From Solirubrobacteraceae bacterium (GTDB lineage: Bacteria; Actinomycetota; Thermoleophilia; Solirubrobacterales; Solirubrobacteraceae), in assembly GCA_030447275.1 (NCBI GenBank), contig JAUJPF010000010.1:29140-93139 (forward strand): a DNA stretch of 64,000 bases, in the 5' to 3' direction. The notes under the pieces are model-generated. The model had not been told where the DNA came from. It was given only the letters and a program-made list of their open reading frames with translations, and searched no databases. Both the position numbers and the translations under genes were made by a program. Within the stretch, counting starts at the first letter, position 1. Every line of letters starts with the position of its first letter. Below, one piece after another: positions 1 to 9,600 of this stretch.

Positions 1-3000
1 CGCTACGGCGCGCGCGGCCGGGTCGTCTTCGGCAGCCCCACGCCGGGGCGCGCCGGTGGGATGGTGCCGATCGCCGTCGCGCCGCCGCCCGACGCGACCT
101 TCGAGGACCTCCTCCTCCTCACGCGGGACACGCTGACGGAGGCCTACGCGCACACCGGATATCCGCTCGATCGCTTGGCCGCCGACCTCGGGGTCGAGCG
201 CCTCGAGAGCCGCGAGCCGTTCTTCGACGTCGTCCTCGCGCTCGAGGGCCTGCACGACCAGCTGCCGGATCTCGCGAACGACGTGACGGTGGTGCTCGAG
301 CGGCGCGACGGCGAGCTCGGCGGCCACGTCGAGTACAACCACCGGCTCCACGCCGAGGACACCGTGCGCCGGTTCGCGGGTCACCTCACCACGCTGCTGG
401 CGGCCGGTGTCGCGGACAGGCGACGCCGCATCGACGCGCTCGAGATCCTCACCGCCGACGAGCGCGCGCTGCTGGCCGAGCGCTCGCGCGGGCCGCTCGT
501 CGGCGCCGGCGGCGCGCCCGAGCACGTTCACGGGCTCGTCGCCGCGCAGGCGTCGCGGACGGCCGGGGCACCCGCCGTCGTAGCCGCCGACGCGACCATG
601 ACGTACGCCGAGCTGATCGAGCGCGCGGCGCGGCTGGCCGGCGCCGCACGCCAGGCCGGCGCCGGGCCCGGCGAGACCGTGGCGATCTGCCTCGGGACTT
701 CGCCCGACTTCGTCGTCGCGGCGCTGGCGGCGCTGTGGACGGGCGCGGCGTACATGCCGGTCGACCCGGGCCTGCCGCCGGCGCGGGTGGCGTCGATGCT
801 CGAGGACGAACGCCCGGTCGCCGCGATCGCCACGCGGGACTCCCGCCGAGTCGTCGGGGACGGGCTGCCGGTGCTCGACCCCGATGCGGCGGCGGAGGCC
901 GTGCCCCCCGCCACCGTGCCCGGCGACGCCACCGCTTACGTCATGTTCACCTCCGGCTCGACCGGCCGGCCGAAGGGTGTGCGGATGCCGCACCGCGCGC
1001 TGACGAACCTCATCCGCTGGCAGCTGCGCTCGTCGGGGCCGGAGCTGTCGAGCGGCCGCACCCTCATGCGCACGGCGGCGTCGTTCGACGTGAGCTTCCA
1101 GGAGCTGTTCGCGACGCTGTGCGGCGGCGGCGCGCTCGTCGTCGCGCCGCCCGACGCGCAGCGCGACGTGGCGGCGCTCGCCGACCTGATCGCCGAGCGC
1201 GGCGTGCAGCGGATCTTCCTGCCGTTCGTCGCGCTGCAGCTGCTCGCCGCCGACGCGATCCGTCGCGAGCTGCGGATGCCCGAGCTGCGGGAGGTGATCA
1301 CAGCGGGCGAGCAGCTCAAGGTGACCCCCGCGCTCGTGGAGCTCTTCCGTCGGCATCCCGAATGCACGCTCCAGAACCAGTACGGGCCGACGGAGTCCCA
1401 CGTCGTGACCGCGCACACGCTGACGGGTGCGCCGACGCAGTGGGAGCCGCTGCCGCCCATCGGCACGCCGATCGACAACGTCACCATGGCCGTGCTCGAC
1501 GAGCTCGGCAACCCGGTCCCCACCGGCGTCGCCGGTGTGCTGCACATCGCCGGCGTCGCGCTCGCCGACGGCTACGCCGGGCGCCCGGACCTCACCGCCG
1601 AGCGCTTCGTCACGGGCCCCGCCGGCGCCGGCCGGCGCTTCCGCACCGGCGACCTCGCGCGCGTCCGCGTGGACGGCGCACTCGAGTACCTCGGACGCGA
1701 CGACCGCCAGGTCAAGATCCGCGGCTTCCGCGTCGAGCCCGAGGAGATCGAGGCCGTGCTGCTCGGCCATCCGGCGGTGGCGCAGGCGGCGGCGGTCGGC
1801 CGGGTCGACGGCGACGCGGGTACGCAATTGGCGGCGTACGTCGTGGTCGGTCGGGGATCCGCTGGCGAGGCGGAGCTGCGCGAGCACCTCGCCCGGCACC
1901 TTCCCGAGTTCATGCTGCCGCGCACGATCTCGTTCCTCGACGAGCTGCCGCTGACGCCCTCCGGCAAGGTCGATCACGGGTCGCTGCCGGAACCCGAGCG
2001 CTCCGCCGACGCGCACGCTGCGGGTTTCGTCGCGCCTCGCGACGAGGCGGAGGAGACGCTGGCGCAGGTCTGGACCGAGGTGCTGAGGGTCGAGCACGTC
2101 GGCGTGACGGACGACTTCCTCGAGCTCGGCGGCGACTCGATCCTCGCGACGCAGGCGGTCGCACTCGCGGCCGGGCGCGGGCTCAGCCTGCGCGTCAGGG
2201 ACTTCTTCCTGCACCCGACGATCGCCGAGCTCGCCGCGATCGCCCCGCGCGAAACGGTGCGTCGCGAGCGGCGACCTGCCGACGAGAGCGCGGCGGGGCT
2301 GACGCCCGTGCAGCGGTGGTTCTTCGATCTCGGCGTGCCGAACCGCGACCTCTGGAACATCACCGTGCTGCTGGAGGTCGACGAGGCCCTCGACGTGCGC
2401 CACCTCGAGCGAGCGCTCTTGGCGCTCGCCGAGCACCACGAGGCGCTGCGGCTCACGTTCCGGGGCGGGATGCAGGCGCCCGTCGCCGCCTCGGCCGCCG
2501 TCACGGCGCGTGAGAGCGACCTCCGCGGCGTCGATGCTGCGGAGCTGCCCGCCGCGATCGCGCGCCTGATCGACGAGGTCCAGGGCACGATCGTCATCTC
2601 CGCAGGCCCGCTGCTGGCCGCCGCGTCGATCCGCCTCGACGGCGGGCCCTCGCGGCTGCTGCTCGTCGCCCACCACCTGGTGGCTGACGGCGTCTCCTGG
2701 CGGATCCTGCTCCACGATCTGCAGACCGCGTACCGACAGACGGTCGCCGGCGAGGACATCGAGCTGCCGCCCCGCACGACCTCCTACCAGGAGTGGGCGC
2801 GCAGGCTCCGCGACCACGCGCAGTCCGACGCCGTGCGCGGCGAGCTGGACTACTGGACGCGCGTGACCGCGGGCGGCTTCTCGCCGCTCCCGCGCGACCG
2901 CGACGGCGGCACGGGTGCCGAGCGCACCTCGCGCCGCGTCGCCGTGAGCCTCAGCGAGGCGGCCACCGACGCGTTGCTGCACGAGGTGCCCCGCGTGTAC

Positions 3001-3699
3001 CGCGCGCGCATCGACGAGATCCTGCTCAGCGCGCTGGCGATGGCCCACGGCGAGTGGACCGGGGACGGCGCGCTGCTCGTCGAGGTGGAGGGCCACGGGC
3101 GGGAGGACGTGATCGACGGCGTCGATCTCTCGCGCACGATCGGGTGGTTCAGCACGATGTTCCCGCTCGCGCTGCCGACGGTCGCGGAGGGCGGTGCCGG
3201 CGGGGTCGTCCGCGCGGTCAAGCGGCGCGTCCGCGAGATCCCGAACCGCGGCATCGGCTACGGACTGCTGCAGATGCTGACCGACGACGGCGCGGTCGGC
3301 GCGGCCCTTGCCGCCGGGCCGCGTCCGGAGGTGCGCTTCAACTACCTCGGGCGCTTCGATGGGCTGTTCGGCGGCGCGTCGATGTTCCGCCCGGCCGCCG
3401 AGCCGATCGCGCGGATGGTCGACCCCGACGGGCCGCGCCCGGCGCCGCTCTCGGTTCAGGGTCAGGTCGTCGGTGGCCGGCTGACGATGACGTTCGACTT
3501 CTCCGAGGAGACGTACGACGCCGCGACGATCGAGCGGCTCGCACACAGCTTCGAGGCGGCGCTGCTGCGCATCGTCGGCGACGACGGTGCGACGGCCGCG
3601 ACGCAGCTCGCCGCGGAGGACTTCCCGCAGGCAGGGCTCGACGAGGCGGAACTGCAGACGCTGCTCGGCGAGGTGTCCCGGGCCAGGGACGGAGGTTGA
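1..3699 (+). CDS. Nonribosomal peptide synthetase, (C)-A-PCP-E, 5' end outside window
   Basis: The reading frame is open from base 1, so the gene starts upstream; the ATG at 61 is internal. It begins in the last third of a condensation domain (SPTPGRAGG, then EAYAHTGYPLDRL), followed by an adenylation domain (about 530-1990; core TSGSTGRPKG, YGPTES, RTGDL, and the C-terminal Lys in LTPSGKVDH). A carrier domain follows with phosphopantetheine Ser in LGGDS at 2137, then an epimerisation domain (about 2290-3650; HHLVADG near 2671, FNYLGRF near 3336). My hand-read specificity code is DVQFIAQVVK, close to the published proline code DVQFIAHVVK; the call is tentative. The E domain implies a D-residue is passed to the next protein. 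The stop overlaps the presumed TTG start of the next synthetase. Confidence 0.93.
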   Translation, partial: RYGARGRVVFGSPTPGRAGGMVPIAVAPPPDATFEDLLLLTRDTLTEAYAHTGYPLDRLAADLGVERLESREPFFDVVLALEGLHDQLPDLANDVTVVLERRDGELGGHVEYNHRLHAEDTVRRFAGHLTTLLAAGVADRRRRIDALEILTADERALLAERSRGPLVGAGGAPEHVHGLVAAQASRTAGAPAVVAADATMTYAELIERAARLAGAARQAGAGPGETVAICLGTSPDFVVAALAALWTGAAYMPVDPGLPPARVASMLEDERPVAAIATRDSRRVVGDGLPVLDPDAAAEAVPPATVPGDATAYVMFTSGSTGRPKGVRMPHRALTNLIRWQLRSSGPELSSGRTLMRTAASFDVSFQELFATLCGGGALVVAPPDAQRDVAALADLIAERGVQRIFLPFVALQLLAADAIRRELRMPELREVITAGEQLKVTPALVELFRRHPECTLQNQYGPTESHVVTAHTLTGAPTQWEPLPPIGTPIDNVTMAVLDELGNPVPTGVAGVLHIAGVALADGYAGRPDLTAERFVTGPAGAGRRFRTGDLARVRVDGALEYLGRDDRQVKIRGFRVEPEEIEAVLLGHPAVAQAAAVGRVDGDAGTQLAAYVVVGRGSAGEAELREHLARHLPEFMLPRTISFLDELPLTPSGKVDHGSLPEPERSADAHAAGFVAPRDEAEETLAQVWTEVLRVEHVGVTDDFLELGGDSILATQAVALAAGRGLSLRVRDFFLHPTIAELAAIAPRETVRRERRPADESAAGLTPVQRWFFDLGVPNRDLWNITVLLEVDEALDVRHLERALLALAEHHEALRLTFRGGMQAPVAASAAVTARESDLRGVDAAELPAAIARLIDEVQGTIVISAGPLLAAASIRLDGGPSRLLLVAHHLVADGVSWRILLHDLQTAYRQTVAGEDIELPPRTTSYQEWARRLRDHAQSDAVRGELDYWTRVTAGGFSPLPRDRDGGTGAERTSRRVAVSLSEAATDALLHEVPRVYRARIDEILLSALAMAHGEWTGDGALLVEVEGHGREDVIDGVDLSRTIGWFSTMFPLALPTVAEGGAGGVVRAVKRRVREIPNRGIGYGLLQMLTDDGAVGAALAAGPRPEVRFNYLGRFDGLFGGASMFRPAAEPIARMVDPDGPRPAPLSVQGQVVGGRLTMTFDFSEETYDAATIERLAHSFEAALLRIVGDDGATAATQLAAEDFPQAGLDEAELQTLLGEVSRARDGG

Positions 3700-6600
3700 A
3701 CGCCGCCGCGAACCTCGAGGAGGTCCATCGGCTCGCGCCGATCCAGCAAGGGCTGCTGATCGAGAGCACGTCGGCGGGCGCGGCCGACCCGTACGTCGTC
3801 CAGCTGCGCTGCCGGTTGCGGGGCCCCCTCGATCCGATGGCGCTCCGGGCGGCGTGGCAGTCCGCGCTCGACCGGCACGAGATCCTGCGCACCTCGTTCC
3901 ATTGGCGCGGCCTGAGGCATCCGGTGCAGGCGGTGCACCGGCGCGTCGCGCTGCCGTTCGAGGTCGTGCAGGCGGGCGCGGACGAGGTGGCCGGCCTGAT
4001 CGAGCGCGACCGCCGCCGCGGGTTCGACCTCGCGAGCCCGCCGCTCATGCGGCTCACGCTTGCCCGCCTCGCCGCGGACGACCACGTGCTGGTCTGGACG
4101 CACCACCACCTGCTGCTTGACGGCTGGTCGGTCGCGCTGCTGCTCGACGAGGTGCTCGCGGCGCAGGCCGCGGGCTCGCGCGCCGGCGCCCCGACCGGCG
4201 GCCCCACGGTGCCGCACTCGCGCTACGTCGACTGGCTGCGCGACCGCGACGACGACGGCGACGAGGGGTTCTGGCGCGCGCACCTCAACGGCTTCGAGGC
4301 GCCGGGCCGGCTTGCGCTCGACCGGCGGCCGGAGTTGGACGGTGCGCGCTGGCGGACCGATCAGGCCGAGCAGATCGCGGCCGCCGGCTCGGAGCTGCTC
4401 GCCGCGCTGCGCGCGTGGGCCGCCGGCCGCGGCGTCACTCTGGCGACCGCGCTGCAGGCGGCGTGGGCGCTGCTGCTGCGGGATCACTCCGGCGCAGACG
4501 ACGTCGCGTACGGCCTCACCGTCTCCACGCGGCCGACCGGACTCGCCGGCGCGGACCGGATGCTCGGGCCGCTCGTGAACACGTTGCCGGTGCGCGCGCT
4601 CGTGCCCCGGCACGGCTCGCTCACCAGGTGGGTGCGCGAGCTGCACGCGCGCCAGCTCGGCGTCGCGGAGCACGCGCACGCGAGCCTGAGCGACGTGCAG
4701 CGGTGGAGCGGACTCCGCGATCCGGCGGGGCTGTTCGACACCGCGCTCGCGTTCGAGAACTACCCCGCCGACCGTGAGGTGGGCGAGCGACTCCCCGGGC
4801 TCGACGTGTCCGACGTCGCGTGGGCCGGCGGGACCGGGTTCCCGCTGACGATGCTGGTGGTGCCCGACGGCGAGGGGACGCTGAAGCTGCGTCATCAGAC
4901 CGCGCGGTTCGACGCGCGCGCGGCGGCGCGCCTGGCCGAGCACTTCCGGATGCTCCTCGCTGCGCTCGCCGGAGCGCCGCCGGACCTCGACATGGCCGCG
5001 CTGCCCAGCCTCCCGCCGGGCGAGCGGCAGCGCGTCGTGGTCGAGTGGAACGCAGCCACCGGCACGAGCCGGGAGCGTGACGAGCCGGTGCACGTCGCCG
5101 TCGCCCGGTGGGCGCGCAGCGCGCCGGACGCCGTCGCCGTTCGCTGCGGTGCCGAGCGGCGGACGTACGCCGAGCTGGACCGCGCCGCCGGTCACGTGGG
5201 CGCGGCGCTGTCCCGCGCCGGCGCGGGTCCCGGGACGCTCGTCGCGTTGTTCGCGCCGACGGGGCCGTCCCTCCTGACCGCTCTGCTCGGCGTGCTGAAG
5301 GCGGGCGCGGCATACGTGCCGCTCGATCCGCTCGACCCACCGGCTCGCCGCGCGGCGGTGCTCGAGGCCGCGAGGCCTGCCGCCGTGCTGGCGGATCCAT
5401 CGCTCGCCGGCGAGCTGGACGGCCGCTGGCCGGTCCTGCGGCTCGACGCCGTCGCCGAGCCCGCGGCGGACGCGCCCGCCGCCGCGGTGTGCGCGACGGA
5501 CGCCCCCGCGTACGTCCTGTACACGTCCGGTACGACCGGCACGCCGAAGGGCGTCGTGGTTTCGCACCGGGCCCTCTCTGGCTATCTGAGCTGGTGTCGC
5601 GACGCCTACGATCTCGGCCCGGGGACGAGCGCGGTCCCGGTCGCGCCGGCTGCCGTCGACCTCTCCGTCACGGCGCTGCTCGGACCGCTGATCGCGGGCG
5701 GTACCGTCGCGCTCCCCGACCCGGATGCGCGCGACGCCGGCCCGGCCGCGGTGCTGCGCGCGGCAGGACCGGTCGACGTGCTGAAGCTCACGCCGTCGCA
5801 CCTCGAGCTGCTCGCGCGCGAGGGCGCACTCGACGCGATCGCGCGACACCCGCCGCGGCACCTCGTGGTGGGCGGGGAGAGCCTACGGGTGGACGTCGTG
5901 CGGCCGTGGCGCGAGGCGCTTCCGGAGGCGACGATCTGGAACGAGTACGGCCCCACCGAGACCACGGTCGCCTGCTGTGCGCACAGGGGGCAGGGCGCGC
6001 TCCCGGTCGCGCCGGCAGTCCCAATCGGTCGGCCGATCGCCGGCGCGCGGCTGTATGTCCTCGACGCCCTACTGCGCCCCGTCCCGCCGGGCATCACCGG
6101 TGAGCTGTACGTGGGCGGCGACGGCTTGGCGCTCGGCTACCTGGGCGATCCGGCGCTCACGGCGCAGCGTTTTCTCCCCGACCCGTTCGCCGCCGAGCCG
6201 GCCGCCCGGATGTACCGGACCGGCGACCTCGTGCGGCTCGACGACGACGACCGACTCGTCCACGCCGGCCGCATCGACGCACAGGTCAAGGTTCGCGGCC
6301 ACCGGGTCGAGCCCGGAGACGTGGAGGCACACCTCGTCGCGCACCCTGCGGTCGTGGAGGCCGCGGTCGTCCGCCGCGCCGGCTCGCCCGCGCTCGCCGC
6401 CTACGTCGTGGCGCACGGCGAGCCGGCGCCGTCCGAGCTCGCTGCCTTCCTGGCGGGGCGGCTGCCCGCTCACATGGTGCCGTCGAGCTTCGAGGCGCTG
6501 GCGGCGATCCCGCGGACGCCCGCCGGCAAGACCGACCGCCGCGCGCTGGCCGCCAGGAGCGAGCGGCCGCAGCTTCTCGAGCAGCCCTACATCGCGCCGC

Positions 6601-9600
6601 GCACGAGCACCGAGCGCGTGCTCGCCGAGCTGTGGGAGTCCGTGCTCGGCGTCGACCGCCTCGGCGCGCTGGACGACTTCTTCCTCGTCGGCGGCGAGTC
6701 CCTCGCCGCGATGGCGGTGGCGGCCTCTGCGGGACTTCGACTCGGCGTCGACCTCACCGCCGGCGACGTGCTGGAGTGCCGCACGATCGCGCGGCTCGCC
6801 TCGCGAGCGGACGAGCTGGGCGCCGGAGAGGCCGCGGCGGGTGCGCCGGGAGGCGCTTCCACCGCGGACGACGCGCCGGTCTCCGCCGCGCAGTCGCGGT
6901 TCTTCGTCCTCCACGAGCTCGACCCGACGAAGGCGGCGTACAACACGTTCGGTGCGGTGCGCCTGGAGGGCGCGCTGTCGCCGGACGCACTGCGCGTCGC
7001 CGTCGAGGCGCTCGTCGCACGGCACACGATCCTGCGCGCGGTCTTTCGCATGGAGGACGGGCGCGTCGCGCAGTCGTTCCTGCCGCCGGAGCGGTTCGCG
7101 CTCGTCCAGGTGGACCTGACGGACGAGCACGGCGAGCCGGCGGCGCGTGCGCTCGAGCTCGCGCGCGAGGAGGCGCGCGCCCCGTTCGACCTCGCCGCCG
7201 GCCCGCTGCTGCGGCTGCGCCTCTACCGCATCGGCGATGGCTGCCACCTGCTCGCGCTCGTCGCCCACCACATCGTCTCGGACGGTCGCTCGTTCGCCGT
7301 CATGGTCGGCGAGGTGGCGCGCGACTACGCGGCCGCGCTCCGCGGCGAGGCGCCGCCGGCGGCGTCCGCGGCCCCGGCGTACGCCGATCTCGCCCGGCGC
7401 GAGCGGCGCGAGCCCGCGCGCCTCGCGGCGTCGCTCGCCTTCTGGCGCGAGCGCCTGCGCGACTCGCCCGCGCTCGCCCTGACCCCCGACCGCGGCCCGC
7501 CCGCCGCGCGGTCGTACGCCGCCGGCGAGCGGAGCTTCGAGCTTCCGCCCGAGCTGTGGGCGGCGGTGACGGCGGTCGCGCGGCGCAACGGAGCGACGCC
7601 GTTCGCGACGCTCCTGGCCGCGCTGCGCACGGCGCTCGCGAGCTTTGCGGGCCGGCGCGACGTGGCGATCGGGGCACCGGTCGCGCGGCGTGACATGCCG
7701 GGCTGTGAGGCGACGGTCGGACCGGCGCTCAACACCGTCGTCCTGCGCGGCGAGGTCAGGGCGGACCAGCGGCTGAGCGAGCTGTTGGCGGCCGAGCGGA
7801 CGATCGTCGCGGAAGCCCTCGCGCACGCGGACCTGCCATTCGAGCGGCTGATCGACGAGCTGGCGCGCGAGCGGGACCTCAGCCGGACGCCGCTCTTCCA
7901 GGTCCTGCTCGACTTCCAGCGCCGGCCGTTCGATCCCGCCTTGTTCGAGGGCCTCGTCGCCCGCCCGGTGGACCTCGGTGCGGGCGCGGCGCGCTTCGAC
8001 CTCGAGCTCGACGCCTGGGAATCGGGCGCAACGCTCGGTGGCCGGTGGACGTACGCGGCCGACGTGCTCGACCCGGCGACGGTCGAGGGCGTCGACCTCG
8101 CGTTCCGCCGCGTCCTGGAGGCGGTCGCGCGCCGGCCGGACGCGCGCCTGGGGGAGCTCGACCTGCTCGCCCGCGAGCACCGCGAGCGGCTCGAGGCGCA
8201 GTGGGACGCCGATGCGCGCGAGCTGCCGGGCCCTGTCACCGTGCAGGAGCTGTTCCTGTCGCAGGCCGAACGCGCGCCCGACGCGCAGGCGGTCGTCGTC
8301 GGCGAGCGCTCGCTGACGTACGGCCAGCTCGCCCGCGCGTCGGGCGCGTGGGCGGGGCGGCTGCGGTCGCTCGGAGTCGGTCCGGAGACCTGCGTGGGCG
8401 TGCTCGCCGAGCGCTCGCCGGAGCTGGCGATCGGCGTTGTCGCGGCGCTCCGCGCCGGCGCGGCGTATCTGCCGCTCGACCCGGCGCTGCCTGACGAGCG
8501 GCTGCGGTTCATGCTCGCCGACAGCGGGCCCGCGGCGGTCCTCTGCAGCCCGGAGCTGGCGTCGCGCGCCGCCGCCCTCGGCGCTCGGCCGCTGGTCGTC
8601 GCCGGCGCGCCGCCGCGGGACGACGCGCCGCCGCACGCGTCCGGGGGCGCCGGCGGCGCGAACGTCGCGTACGTCATCTACACGTCCGGCTCGACCGGAG
8701 TCCCGAAGGGCGTCGCGATCGAGCACGCTGCGCTCCGCAACCGGCTGCTGTGGATGCAGGAGCGTTTCGGTCTGGACGCGACCGACCGCGTGCTGCACAA
8801 GACGCCGATCAGCTTCGACGTCCACGTGTGGGAGCTGCTGTGGCCTCTCGCGACCGGGGCCACGATGGTGATGGCTGCCCCGGGGGGCGAGCGCGACGGG
8901 CCGTACCTGGCCGGCCTGATGGCGTCGTCCGCCGTGACGACCGTGCACTTCGTCCCGTCGCTCCTCGGCGCGTTCTTGGAGGACGCGGCGATCGGCCGTT
9001 GCCGTGCGCTGCGCCGCGTCATCGTCAGCGGCGAGGCGCTGACGGGCGAGCTGCGCGACCGCTTCCACGCCGCGTCCGCGGCGCGGCTGTTCAACCTGTA
9101 CGGCCCGACCGAGGCTGCGATCGACGTTACGGCCTGGGAGTGCCGGCGCACCGACGACGACCCCGCCGTCCCGATCGGCACGCCGGTCGCCAACACCCGC
9201 ATCCACGTCGTCGACGACGAGATGCGACTGGTGTCGCCGCGTGCGGTCGGCGAGCTCTGCATCGGCGGCGTGCAGGTGGGTCGCGGATACGTCGGGCGTC
9301 CGGGGCTCACCGCCGACCGCTTTCGCCCGGATCCCTTCGCGCGCGTCCCCGGCGCGCGGCTCTACCGGACCGGCGACCGGGCACGCCACCGGCACGACGG
9401 GACCGTCGAGTACCTCGGCCGGATCGACGACCAGGTCAAGGTGCGCGGTCAGCGGATCGAGCTCGGGGAGGTCGAGGCGGCGCTCGCGGCGCACCCCGCC
9501 GTGCGCGAGTGCGCGGTCGCCGCCGTCGGCGAGGGCACCGGCACGCGGCTGGCCGCGTACTACGCGACCGCCGAGCCGGTCGGCCGCGAGGGACTGGAGG

